From contig RCSZ01000023.1 of the NCBI GenBank assembly GCA_014898425.1, positions 186,001 to 250,000 on the forward strand: 64,000 nt of DNA. The letters run 5' to 3'. How positions within the stretch are numbered: position 1 is the stretch's first letter; each line of letters starts with the position of its first letter. A program made the translations under genes and the position numbers. The DNA comes from Botryotinia globosa (taxonomy: Eukaryota; Ascomycota; Leotiomycetes; Helotiales; Sclerotiniaceae). Shown one piece after another: positions 26,041 to 37,310 of this stretch. Below the pieces are notes generated by a model. It saw only the letters and a list, made by a program, of their open reading frames with translations, did no database searches and had not been told where the DNA came from.

Positions 26041-26231
26041 ATTTATAGATTTATAGATTTATAGATTTATAGATTCATAGATTCATAGATTCATAGATTC
26101 ATAGATTTATAGATTTATAGATTTATAGATTTATAGATTTATAGATTTATAGATTTATAGATTTATAGATTTATAGATTTATAGATTTATAGATTTATAG
26201 ATTTATAGATTTATAGATTTATAGATTTATA
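26041..26231. repeat. 8 bp minisatellite (atttatag)n, about 24 units
   Basis: An uninterrupted array of atttatag, with four or so consecutive units reading attcatag near 26072-26103. Its first two units coincide with the right target duplication of LINE-L copy L3, whereas the left flank has only two units. Confidence 0.9.
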
Positions 26232-27136
26232 AGTTTATCGATCTCAAGCTGACATGATGACAAGAGATATCCAAAATCAGACAAACTTACTTCAAAAGAT
26301 CTCCAAAAATTTTGATATATATAAAGTATCTCAAGAGAACAAACAAATATATCAGTTAATGAAAACGTAGTTGTAGTATAAATAAAATACAACTTCCATG
26401 ATACTGATGATACTAATATCAATAAATTAATTTTTCTATAATTCCCAAATTTTGAAATAATACTCGAATCCTTGTGTATTATCTACTCAATCCAATAGAA
26501 TAATATTTCTATAATACTCGAATCTAAAAACAAAAATACCGTATTCAATTGAAGATCCCGAAAAATCAAGCTTTTAATAGAATAATTTTGAACTCTAAAT
26601 ATGAAATTTGTGGAATATAAACATATCATTGAAACTCGAATACAATAATGATATTAAAAATCTTATGAAATGAAAAAGAAATGTGAAAGAAATTATATTA
26701 TACAAAATAATACCGAGTTTTATAACACTATAAATCCTTTATTCTATTATTCCAGATAACAATATATATGATTTAAATAATTGAGATTCGAACAATAATA
26801 AATCTAAAAGATTACATTTATACAATAATATAAGATTCAAGAAATTTGATAGGGTAATATTTGAAGAAATTTCATTTATAATCAATTTCTGTTTAATGAT
26901 TTGGAATAATGTTTCGTGGTTTTATAATAATATTTTTTTTTCACTCAAATCTACTCTGGAAGAACAGAGAGTGAGGATTCAACACCTTTATATAATGCTT
27001 TTTACAAATCTATAATTCTTTTATTAAAGTCTATAAAGCTAAACCTGAATAATCTATAGATCTTATCAATCCTATCTCTTTAAAATATAGTTTTTTAGAG
27101 ATTCGATTATCCTCCTATTGATTTCTTTAATATTCT
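26232..27136. other. Mixed interval with a family A-like fragment
   Basis: From about 26395 to 26580 the sequence resembles the left third of family A (gatactaatatcaataaatt, cccaaattttgaaataatac, accgtattcaattgaagatc). The rest to 27136 is AT-rich and unassigned. A GC-moderate stretch just after the minisatellite (26236-26400) matches nothing else here. Confidence 0.4.
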
Positions 27137-27934
27137 TACCTTAACAGAACACACAGGAATAGAATATAATAAAAGTATGATTCTAATATTAGTATAATAA
27201 TATTTCTATTATAGTTATAATACTGATACTTATGAAATAATATCTATACAATTCCCGAGTCCCTAAATAATATTCAAATTCCTATATAATACTAATATTA
27301 TGCTCTTATTATATTCAATCCAAAATTTAGAAAAAAAAAGATTTTATTGAACAAAATCAATCTTAATAATAAATTATTTATATAATGTAATAACATCATT
27401 GAAAATTGAATATAGTATTATTATTATAATTTTCTGAAATTGATTAAAAACCTGAAAAAGCTACATTTCATATTATAATAATTATGTATCCCTATAATTC
27501 ATTTTATAATATGATTTCTAGAACTGATATATATAATTCAAACTATCAAAATGTTTCAAATTATATATTCATAAAACTATATTTATATAAGAATTTCAAA
27601 TTTATAAAATATATCATATTTCTATTGAAGCCTGAATATAATAAATAAAAAGGACATAAGAAGTCTGATTAGTAATCAATTTTTATTCAATTTTTGAAAA
27701 TGAATTTCAATCTTTTTATAATAATGGCTTTTTTTCATACTCAATTCGAAGCATTACTAATTATTTAATACTAAAAGCCTATTAGCTCTTTTTTTTTTTT
27801 TTTACTAAACTTAAATTATAAATCTATAAAGACTAATTATAAGAACTTAGATTTATAAAAATTAGCTACAAAAACTAATAAGTTATACTTTAACAATGCT
27901 TTCACCATACCAAGAATACACATACCGTATTCTT

Positions 27935-30900
27935 CATATCCCAAATCGACACAACATCCCAAAATCGAGATATCTTTGGATTTCGATTTTATTATATAGA
28001 ATTAACTCTTTATATTCTTTATAAACCTTTTCATTTAATCTAATAATTGTTTTTATAATAATATTATTGAATAATAGGTTTATAATATCAAATTATTTCC
28101 TATAATTATTAAACTTTAGGTTTATATATTTATTGGATTTACAATTTCTATTTAATTTTAATTAATTTTATATAATTAAAAGAAAAAAAAAAATATTCAA
28201 ATACTTTTTCTTTTCAAAATCAATTATTATAATCAAAATATTATTTTGAGTATATCAAATATTATTAAAAAGCAATTTAATGTTTTTGAATATAATATAA
28301 AAAGCAAATATATAATTGTTATAGATTTTATAATATTATTTGATATTTTTATAATATTTTATACAAATATATTTAATATAGTTTTTATAAAGAAATATAT
28401 TAATTTTATAATTAATTTTGTAATTATTATTATTTTCATTAATATTATTATTTCATTTATATTTCTTAGTATTTATATTCAACCTTCTGCTTATATTATA
28501 TTTATTATTAATTTTAAAACTTTTATAAAAATAACTAAATCTAATAATACAAATAATATTAGAAATAATATATTTTTTAAACTCAGAAATATACAATTCG
28601 AGAAAAATTTTTATAATTCTATATTAGAAAAAAGTTTTATTTCGAATTATATTTAATATTAAAATCAAAGATTGCTTACTAAATATTAACTTTCAATTTT
28701 ATTCAATTGATTTCTTATTTTTGTTTTTCGATAATGTTTTGTAGAAATTATTAAAAACTTTTTTTTAATTAATATCCTAACAATTTTATTTATAATTATA
28801 AATTGAATTATTATTCCTATAATTAATAATATTTATAATCTATTTTATAATGAGTATAATTAATAAAAGATATTACAAATATTAAATACTATATTCTTAA
28901 TTATCTTAGAAATTTAATATAACTATATAATTATAAAAGTTTTTATTTTTTTTATGAATTTGAATAATAAGATAATTGTGATAAATAAGGTTTTTATTTT
29001 TAATAAAAAAATATAATCTATTTTAAAATAATTCGAAATTTGATTCAATAAATTTTTTCTTTAAAAAAATATATTACTATAAAAACTATTAAAATTCGAA
29101 TAATAATATATTATATTTGTAATCTTATAAAAACAATTAATAATCCTTCAATTTTAGCTTTATATAAAACTATTATTATTTATATTATTCTTTTTTTTAT
29201 ATATAAAATTGAAATATAATTTAATAATAAAACAAAATTATTTTATATTTAATATATTATTTACAATCTTATTATCTTTTTCTAAATAGATTAGTATATT
29301 AATTTATTAAAATAAATATTCATTTTAATATTCAAAGATATAGTTTCAATTTAAAAAACTATTTTAATAATTGTTTTTTTTTAAAATACAAATATTCTAT
29401 CTATTAATATAATACTAAATAAAACTAAATTTTATTTTATTATATATATTAAATTAATAAAGATCTTTTATTTTATAATTTATTAAATTACACTTTTATT
29501 TATCATTAAAAATAAAAATATTAATTAATAATAAAAATCTAAAATCAAAACTCAATATTGAAAAATAATTTTTTCTAATATTATATACTCTATATTATAA
29601 TCTCTATATTTTTTTTCAAAATATTAAATAAATCTAATAAAAAATATCAATAAAAAAACAATAACTATTAATTTCAAAAAATAATAATTTTATTTTCCTT
29701 TTAATAAAATCTCAATCTTTTCAAACAATTCTAAACAAATTATTAATAAAAAAAAGTTTATTAAATATAAATATATAATATATTAAAATAAAAAACAAAT
29801 TGTTATTAATTCAAATTTAATCAATAATACTTTATACATTTTTAATTTAAAAATAATTGAAATCTATATAAACCTTAAATATATTCTAAAAACTCTTTTA
29901 TTTAATAAATAATATTTATAACTTTATATCAATAATATTTTAATAATTTAATATTTATATAATAATATATTTGATTTTTTTTAATAGATTTTTTATATTT
30001 GTTAAAATATTATATAAATTTTTAACATTAAAGTTTATTAATCCCCTGAATATATAAATATTAAAGAAAACGAGATTATTAATAAATTTATTAATCTTAA
30101 AGTTTACAAATCTATTTAAAATCTAAAATTTATTTTAATATTTATTATTAATGAAATAGAAATTATTATTAAAAGATTTTATAATTGAATAAAATAATTC
30201 TAATAAAAAAAATAATAATCGATTTTTTTAAATATTTATAATAAATAAAACCTTACCTATATAATTAAACTTTCTTCAAAATTAAATCTACCAAAAAAAA
30301 TATTACATTATATCCTAATTATATATATAGAATATAAGGATTTCATATAATATTATAAGAAATTCTAATATCAAAATATTAATTTAAAATATTTCTATAA
30401 TTATTAAAAGACTTTTAAATATTTAATATTATATTATAAATCATTAATTCAATTTAAAAAATAATTTAAATAATCATTTTTACTTCTATCCTTATCAATA
30501 ACAAAAGATTTTAATTATTTTTTATTTCTAATATCATAATCACTAATATTAATCGAATTCTTCAAAATCATTTAATTCTATACTAACATTTACCCTCATT
30601 AAAAATATTCAATCACCTCTTTTCTTTTTTCTCTTTTTTTCTTTTTTTTTTTTTTTAATTGAATTCTATTTTTTTTTTTTTTAATTTAAATAATAATTAA
30701 AGAATATAATAAAAATATTATTTAATATTTATATATTTATATATTTTATAAATATACATCTTTATAACTCATATTTATTTATTCCTAAAAAACTACATCT
30801 AATTCTTCAAAGTTTTGAAAATATTATTAATTCTATTTCAATTAATAATAATAAAATTATTCAAATAAACTCTAATTTTTATATATATAAATTGTTTTTT

Positions 30901-31019
30901 AAAATATTAAATAAATCTATAACTTAGCACATCCCCATACCCCTTGAAAGGTTCCCAGGGTTGGCTTTAAGCTAGCTTAATGAATATTAATAAATACTAC
31001 TACTACTAATACTATTACT
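27935..31019 (+). mobile_element. LINE-L copy L4, internally deleted (3085 bp)
   Basis: Carries both family termini: the 5' end aaatcgacacaacatccc at about 27946 and the 3' end with ggttcccagggttggcttta and a (TAC)n tail to 31019. It is flanked by a perfect 13 bp duplication ataccgtattctt (27922-27934, 31020-31032). Compared with L2, L3 and L7, about 2.97 kb is missing at a single junction near 28990-29012 (L3 positions about 22010 and 24985). A 136-codon plus-strand frame at 28246-28656 starts only at TTG, is I/F-rich and matches no family I know; a de-mutated form would be rich in S, T, N, D and might be ORF1-like, but that is inference. Confidence 0.7.
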
Positions 31020-31032
31020 ATACCGTATTCTT

Positions 31033-31270
31033 TTGGAAAATTAGCACAGAGCTAGCAAGGGTGTAGTAGTTTAAGCTTCTCGTGAATTAGGGTTGTAATA
31101 TACACTGGAATTGTCTGATTCGCCTCCTTAGTAGATTATTCATTAAATGCCTTGAAATTCTACTTAGTACTTCTATTTTGATATATTTTATTTCATTCAA
31201 AAACAAGCTAATTAGCTCTAAAATAAGCTTAAAGTAATAATCCTTGCTAGCTCTATTCCAATTTTCTAAA
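31033..31270. mobile_element. 238 bp TIR element (MITE-like)
   Basis: Inverted repeats of about 28 bp or more: ttggaaaattagcacagagc continuing tagcaagg on the left, mirrored by ccttgctagctctattccaattttctaa on the right (split: ccttgctagctctattccaa, ttttctaa). The arms extend weakly to about 45 bp (tttaagctt on both). It lies immediately after the right target duplication of L4, inside the family A host. No clear target duplication. Confidence 0.6.
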
Positions 31271-31391
31271 ATAATACGATAGCATACTCAATTAAAAATA
31301 AAGCTTAAACACTATATCCCGATTGAATACCGTACAGCGTGGGGGTACAGTGGGAGTACCGTACGGAATTCCTACCTAGGCCATTAAGGTA

Positions 31392-32480
31392 CATAATATA
31401 AGATTGATTTTGTTAACCTAAAAATAAATGATACATCATAAGAAAAAAGAAATATTGAAAAAAAATTGAAAAACAATTTTTTGAATATAAAACAAGGGTT
31501 TTTCCAAATTTTTGAAATTCATAATTTATAAAAATACTAAAATGAAAATTTAGTATTTGTTTAAACAAGATTTGGATTCTTTCGAATTTTATATTATTCA
31601 AATTAACATGTTTTTATTTTAAATAAAATGAAAGCATTTTGTATATAATAGTCATATTTTTATATAAAAAAGAATTATAATACTATATATAATATAATTC
31701 AAAATGTTTTCTAAACTATTCGATAAAATTATAATATTATAGAATTAAGGATTTAAGATCATTTATTGAGAAATCCCTTTTTCTTTCTATATTCTTGAAT
31801 TTTTCACTAAAAAATATGTTATTTTAATTCTTCAATTTAATATATTTTAATATTCCTTAGAAAATTCCCCCAAATAAAAATTAATATTACTAATGGTACT
31901 GTTGTTATTTTAAAGATTATTAATAACTTTATACAATAAGTTTATTGAATCTTTTAATTTTTTTATTGAGTTTAAATTACAAATTTTTGGAAATTGATTA
32001 TAAAACTTCTAGAAACTGCATATAGAGATGAGCAAATAATAGTTTAGATAATAATCGCCTTATTATATTGAAGTTATATATATCGTATTTGATTATGAAT
32101 ACAATTTTAATATTATATTCCAACTGATTACCATGTATTATGTTTAGGTAGCTCTTGATTTACAGTATTAAAATATTAACACTTAAACGATTTAAACTTT
32201 TTATTACCTTTTTTAAGTATCTAATCTACAAATGATAATCCTCTTTGAAATTTCCAATTTTCAAATTTTATTTTTCAAAAATTATGAAATATTCTATTCC
32301 AATTAGATATCATAAAATTATCACATAACTTCGAATCAGTATTCAAATAATATTATGATACTAATAAAATTTTTATAACTAAATACTAAAGTTCTTTGAT
32401 AAAAGATTCAAAGAATATTAAATCTAAATAAATATTAAAAGGGGGTTTGTATTGAAAACTCATGAATATATGCTTTGGTG
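31392..32480. other. Unassigned AT-rich interval
   Basis: No ORF over about 60 codons and no repeat partner in the window. The minus-strand frame at 31413-31601 is generic F/I/Y-rich sequence and not a gene. Confidence 0.4.
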
Positions 32481-33742
32481 CCTCAATAAAACAAGTAGTT
32501 ATATAAAATAATAGAAGTATAATTCTAATACTAATAGAATAACATTTTTATAGTATTAGTAATATTTTGATAATTCTCGAACTTTGCAATAATATTCAGA
32601 TCCTTTCATAGTATTTGAATTTGCAAATGATATTAGTTTTATGTCTAATTAGGTAAGGATTTTTCAAAAATCTTTTTATAAACTCTAACAAAATCAATAT
32701 CTACTTTATTAATCAGTCTAAACATCATTCAAAAACATCTATATCATCACAATACTGCAAATATTTTGATATCGAAATGAAAAGAAAATTTATCCTAATC
32801 CATTGAACATTAATTTCATATTTTTATAATTCGATTTATAATGTAATTACATGAGAGATATATATATTTTGAACTCTTTGAGTGCTACAAATTATATATT
32901 CGAAGGATAGTATTAACATAATGATTTCAAATCTCTAAAATCTATCATATTTATATTCAAATTCTAATATAATAAACAATCATATCGACGGAAACTCGAT
33001 TAATAATTAAGTTTCATTCAAGTTTTTGAAATAAAGGTTTTCGTTTTTATAATATCAGTGTTTTTAAGATTCATTTTTAATACTTATAAATCATTCCATA
33101 AAACAAGTTTATCAAATTCTTTCGTTTTAAGACTGAATTTATAGATTTATAGAAACTATTTATATAGATCCGATTTATAGTCTTAACGCCTATAGAATAT
33201 AGCTACAAAGATTGATTAGTTATATTTAAAAAACACTTCTATCATATCAAGAATCAGAAGTTTAATTTAATCATTATATTTCAACCGAATATTATATGAT
33301 ACAAAAGTATTAATAGTCGGCTCTTATAAGCGGCCTCCTAGTTCCTAGTCGGGGAAAGCGGTTGTCCCCGGAAAGCGGTTGTCCCCAAAAAACTTCGAAA
33401 ATACTATAATAATTGAATTATATTAATTATAACCTTTATAAATTATATAATTATTAATAAAATATTGATTCTTATTATTTATTTATTCTATTTATTATAA
33501 TAAATAAAATTAAAATTAAATATGATAGATAAAATTATTGAATTTAATAAGATTATAACAATTCAATAATATCAAATCCACTATTCTTTTTTTCAGAATT
33601 GAATAAAATATATACCAAGATTTTTTTGGGGACAACCGCTTTCCGGGGACAACCGCTTTCCCCGACTAGGAACTAGGAGGCCGCTTATAAGAGCCGACTA
33701 TTATAGGGGTATTGTACAGGAGTATTATTTATCCTTTTAAGG
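32481..33742 (+). mobile_element. Family A element split by the 389 bp MITE
   Basis: Left end cctcaataaaacaagtag, the family's 'taatactaatagaataac' section, middle and tail motifs, then ttcaaccgaatattatatga, interrupted at 33311, and resuming with ggggtattgtacaggagta and ending ttttaagg at about 33742. Without the MITE it is about 870 bp. Confidence 0.6.
33313..33701. mobile_element. 389 bp MITE with ~80 bp perfect GC-rich arms
   Basis: The left arm begins atagtcggctcttataagcg at 33313; the right arm is its exact inverted copy ending at 33701. The arms are identical for about 80 bp, including an internal direct repeat ggaaagcggttgtcccc (twice per arm). TA flanks both sides (33311-33312, 33702-33703). 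The middle is AT-rich filler. Unlike its host, the arms show no C/T or G/A damage. It is non-autonomous, presumably mobilised by a Tc1/mariner-type transposase elsewhere. Confidence 0.85.
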
Positions 33743-33985
33743 TTTTATAATATGATAAAAATGTTAATCAAATCAATATAAGTTTTATTAGCAGTCTCGC
33801 TAGTACTCTTTATAGTTATTTTTAATACTATTTACAATCTACATTTGTACTTATATTATATAATTTATAAAATCTTAAAAAAAAAAAAAATTATTCCTAT
33901 ATTTTATTAAAATGTGAATTTTGAATAGAAATTATCAGTTTTTGAAAATGGTAATCTATGTATAAACTTAAGTGGATATTCAATC
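33743..33985. other. Unassigned AT-rich interval
   Basis: Nothing recognised; ends at a microsatellite. Confidence 0.35.
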
Positions 33986-33995
33986 CTCAACTTTT

Positions 33996-34260
33996 AATAA
34001 TCATAATCATAATCATAATCATAATCATAATAATCATAATAATCATAATAATCATAATAATCATAATAATCATAATAATAAATCTCATGAGTCTAATAAG
34101 TCTAATAAATCTAATAAATCTAATCTCTTTTCTTTTTCTAATCCCACTTTCTCTTTCTCTCCCTTTCATAATCCTTTCTTTATTCTAATTCCTTTTCCCC
34201 TTTTCCTTTTTTTCCTAATCTCTTATTTCTCTTATTTCCAATCCCAAACCTCCAAATCAA
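33996..34260. repeat. (aatcat)n/(aataatcat)n microsatellite and pyrimidine-rich tract
   Basis: aatcat and aataatcat units run to about 34080, then aatctaataaat-type units (34085-34125), then a long C/T-rich stretch to about 34260. Because the unit lengths are multiples of three, several frames stay open (for example a 131-codon N/H-rich frame at 33972-34367); they look fortuitous. The order 'ctaataaat units, then pyrimidine tract, then actttttctcgacc motif at 34.54 kb' mirrors the inverted arrangement at 57.0-57.66 kb. Confidence 0.6.
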
Positions 34261-34502
34261 TTAAAAACATTTATTCAATTCTTCAAAATCTTTTAAATCT
34301 TCAAATCTTCAATCTTTCCAATCCACTTTCTAATCAACTATTTCTTTTATTAATTATGATTTATTAATATAGAAATTTCATTATTAAAAAGCTTTCAATT
34401 CATAGAATTCTAAAATCCTTTTTAATATTATTTTATAAATTCTTAGTTTTTGATTTATCAATTGATTTGTTGATTAATTGATTAATTCTTACATTCAAAT
34501 AT

Positions 34503-34585
34503 TTTGATATTTGTATATAGAGCATCTATACTTTTTCTCGACCAATTCGCTTCCAGTTATAAACCGTCTTTTAAAACCTGTATAT
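34503..34585 (-). repeat. Single diverged copy of the 140 bp repeat unit
   Basis: ttttgatatttgtatatagagc, actttttctcgaccaattcg and cagttataaaccgtctttta (each shown in part) correspond in reverse complement to the tandem units at 56987-57266. Differences are mainly transitions. Confidence 0.6.
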
Positions 34586-34599
34586 TGGGGATAAGTTTA

Positions 34600-35800
34600 C
34601 GAAAAATCCTAGTAGATTTCTAATATAGAATAATTGAGAATCTCTCAATCATTAGTTCAAATAAAGGAATATAGTATTATTAATATTAATAGAATAATCT
34701 CGAAAATTTAATAGAGTTTGTTTGTTAACTGAATTCTTCATAACCTTCTTATCAATAATGATAAAATCTTAAAATAGATCTAAAAAGTCTCAAAAATCTA
34801 ATATTATTATATAAATGTAATTTTGTAATCATATGATTGATTAAATCAAAATGATTTAGATTATGAATCTTAATCTATAAAGTGATGTTATATAATAAAT
34901 TATAGAAACATAAAAATCTTATTAAATGAAGTATTTAGATATAACTTCTTTATTTTAGTTAATAGTATTATAAAATTTAGAATATTATTACAGTATTTGA
35001 GTTTAACGAAAAATGCATGTTATAAAGTTGATAGGTTATTAATCTTAGTATAACTCTATAAAAATAATCTTTTTAGATTTGAAATTGAATATAATATTAG
35101 AATAACAGAAGGATTTGAGTATTATTCAAAGATTTGAGAATCGTAAAAAGGTATTCTCCTATTCTTAGTATTGTAAGAGTTTAGGCCCCGGCTTATCGCA
35201 TACCAAGCGAAAACATATTAAAAAGCCGTATTTCTTTGACTTTTGAATTATATATTGTTCTAATCAATTTTCAAATTAGATTTATAAAATTTATTTCGAT
35301 AATTAATAATCAATAAATTTATATAAAAAAAAAGTTAATTTTTTTTTTAATAAAATTATAAATATTTCAAATTGGAATTCCTGAAATTCTCAAAAAAATT
35401 GGTTTTTTTATATAAACAAAGTATTATATATTAAAAAATTTGAAGATTTTTAATTTTGAATATTTATAACTTTATTTATAAAATTATTAAAAATGTTTTA
35501 TTAATTTTTCCAGAAATTGATTATAAATATTATTTAAATAATTAACTTTTAAAATATATTTTCTATTTATTAAAAAATTATAAATATAATTAATTTATAT
35601 ATGAAAACAATATCTTTGTAGAGATTTTGTTATGAAATAGGGTGGTATGTGATAAGCCGAGGTCTAAACTCTTATAAAGATTCAAGTATCATTTAGAGTT
35701 TTGAAAATTATTGGAATATTATAAATATTATGAATGCATAATTCTATTAATACTAACATTGTACTTTTGGTATATTATTTTCTTATTTGTTTTATTGATA
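34600..35800 (-). mobile_element. Probable reversed family A copy hosting MITE 35176-35672
   Basis: Read on the minus strand, the flanks of the MITE show the family A left section: 'ttagtattaatagaatta' then, beyond the MITE, 'tactcaaatcct', 'actaatattatattcaattt'-like order and the AT-rich middle down to about 34.6 kb. Terminal blocks are not recognisable, so the limits are approximate. Confidence 0.35.
35176..35672. mobile_element. 497 bp MITE sharing TIRs with the Tc1-like element
   Basis: agagtttaggccccggctta at 35176 and the inverted partner ending ctaaactct at 35672, flanked by TA (35174-35175, 35673-35674). Arms match over about 30 bp, then weakly. Interior AT-rich, no coding. About 500 bp long and colinear with 36801-37308, so the two are copies of one MITE family derived from the 6662-7988 type. 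Confidence 0.8.
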
Positions 35801-36798
35801 TGTAGAACTTTGTTGATATAGATTTTGAAAATCTTTTTGAACAGTAAAGTTGACTGTTACTTAACAATAATATCGAATCAAATATTGAGTTTAATTAAAT
35901 GAATTATTCGATTATTTCCTTTTTTGTTTTTCCGAAGTTCTAATTTATAATTGGATTTTTCGATTCTTCTTATTACATCATTTTCCAAGACTGATTTCAA
36001 TTATTAATACAAGAACAAGTCATTGCTATCCATATTCTTGATAAAGTTTTGAAATGTAGAATTATTATTAGTATATAATATAATAACTGGTAAATTGATT
36101 GGAATCTAATAAATGAAATAATAATTTGCATTTAAAAGTGATTAACAGAGTTGTTATATTGAAGTTATAGAAGGATTTCAATATATCTCAATAAACTTAT
36201 CTCATGTTAACCAAAACCTTTTGATTTATTTCAAATTCTATTCATAAAATAAATTATTTACTCCATATGTTATAAGAATAGTTATGCTAAATATTGTAAA
36301 AATAGAGATTCACACAATCATTTCCAAACATTATATTCAATCACAATATTAATAGGAATATATCAGAATATTTAAATATTAATGATCTTTTGAAATCTAA
36401 AGATTTTGATTTATTACAAAATACCAACTAAATGAAAGAATTAAGAGTACTTGATTTATAATAAACATAATTTAGCTAAAATACTCTAGAGATATAAGAT
36501 CATTTGTGAGTATATAGTCTCTTTTATTGACAATTCAAATAAATTGAATGAATATCTAGGTGATTCCATCATAATCAGTTCTCAAAATATCCAAATAAAC
36601 TCTTTTTGAATATTGAACTTCAATACTCTTGAGTACATTATTGATCGTTGTATGGCTTTAAAACGTAGTCAAGAAACTCTATGTAATTTTCTACATTATT
36701 CTTTACTAAGAGAATTCAAATATATTCAGAATTAATCTGAATATTTACTTTAAAATTCGAAATATCAAAGTCCTAAGATTTTTGATATATGTAATAAG
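35801..36798. other. Unassigned interval
   Basis: AT-rich with scattered C and G, no ORF, no recognised repeat partner. Confidence 0.35.
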
Positions 36799-36800
36799 TA

Positions 36801-37308
36801 AGAGTTTAGGCCCTGGCTTATCGCACACTAAGCGAAAACATATTAAAAAGCCTTATTTTTTCAACTTTTGAATTATATATTATTCCAATCAATTTTCAAA
36901 TTAGATTTATAAAATTTCTTTTAATAATAAATAATTGATTAAATTATATAAAAAAATAAGCGAATTATTTTTAATAATTTTTTTGATAAAATTATAGGTA
37001 TTTAAAATTGGAATTCCCGAAATTTTCAAAAAAATCGATTTTTTTATATAAGAAAAACATTACATATTAAAAATTTTCAAGATTTTCAGTTTTAAATACT
37101 TATAATTTTATTCAAAAAATTATTAAAAATATTTCACTCATTTTTTCAGAAATTGATTATAGATATTATTTAAATAATCAATTTTCAAATTATATTTTTC
37201 ATTTATTAAAAAATTATAAAAATAATTAATTTATATAGGAAAACGATATTTTTGTAGAGATTTTGTTATGAAATAGGGTGGTGTGCGATAAGCCTAGGTC
37301 TAAACTCT
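36801..37308. mobile_element. 508 bp MITE, second copy of the 35.18 kb family
   Basis: agagtttaggccctggctta at 36801, inverted partner ending ctaaactct at 37308, TA at 36799-36800 and 37309-37310. Colinear with 35176-35672, including aagcgaaaacatattaaaaa after the left arm; most differences are transitions. Confidence 0.8.
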
Positions 37309-37310
37309 TA

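Larger units (their letters stand above)
27139..31389 (+). mobile_element. Family A element split by LINE-L copy L4 and a small TIR element
   Basis: Left end ccttaacagaacacacagg at 27139 and right end gggccattaagg-type (ggccattaagg) at 31389, with TA on both sides (27137-27138, 31390-31391). Left part 27139-27934, right part about 31271-31389. Subtracting the 3085 bp L4, its 13 bp duplication and the 238 bp small element leaves about 915 bp, close to the 965-975 bp of intact copies. Confidence 0.65.

Noticed and set aside
26041..26231. CRISPR-like or clustered repeat array
   Set aside because: Eight-base head-to-tail units with no spacers; a minisatellite. No cas-like genes and a eukaryotic context.
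28246..28656. 136-codon frame resembling a multi-pass membrane protein
   Set aside because: It lies inside LINE-L copy L4, begins only at TTG, and its hydrophobic residues are what C-to-T mutation makes of S, T, A and P codons; the equivalent in L3 is broken.
33972..34367. 131-codon N/H-rich frame that looks like an asparagine-rich protein
   Set aside because: The N/H part is a microsatellite open in several frames and the rest is a pyrimidine tract; no independent coding evidence.
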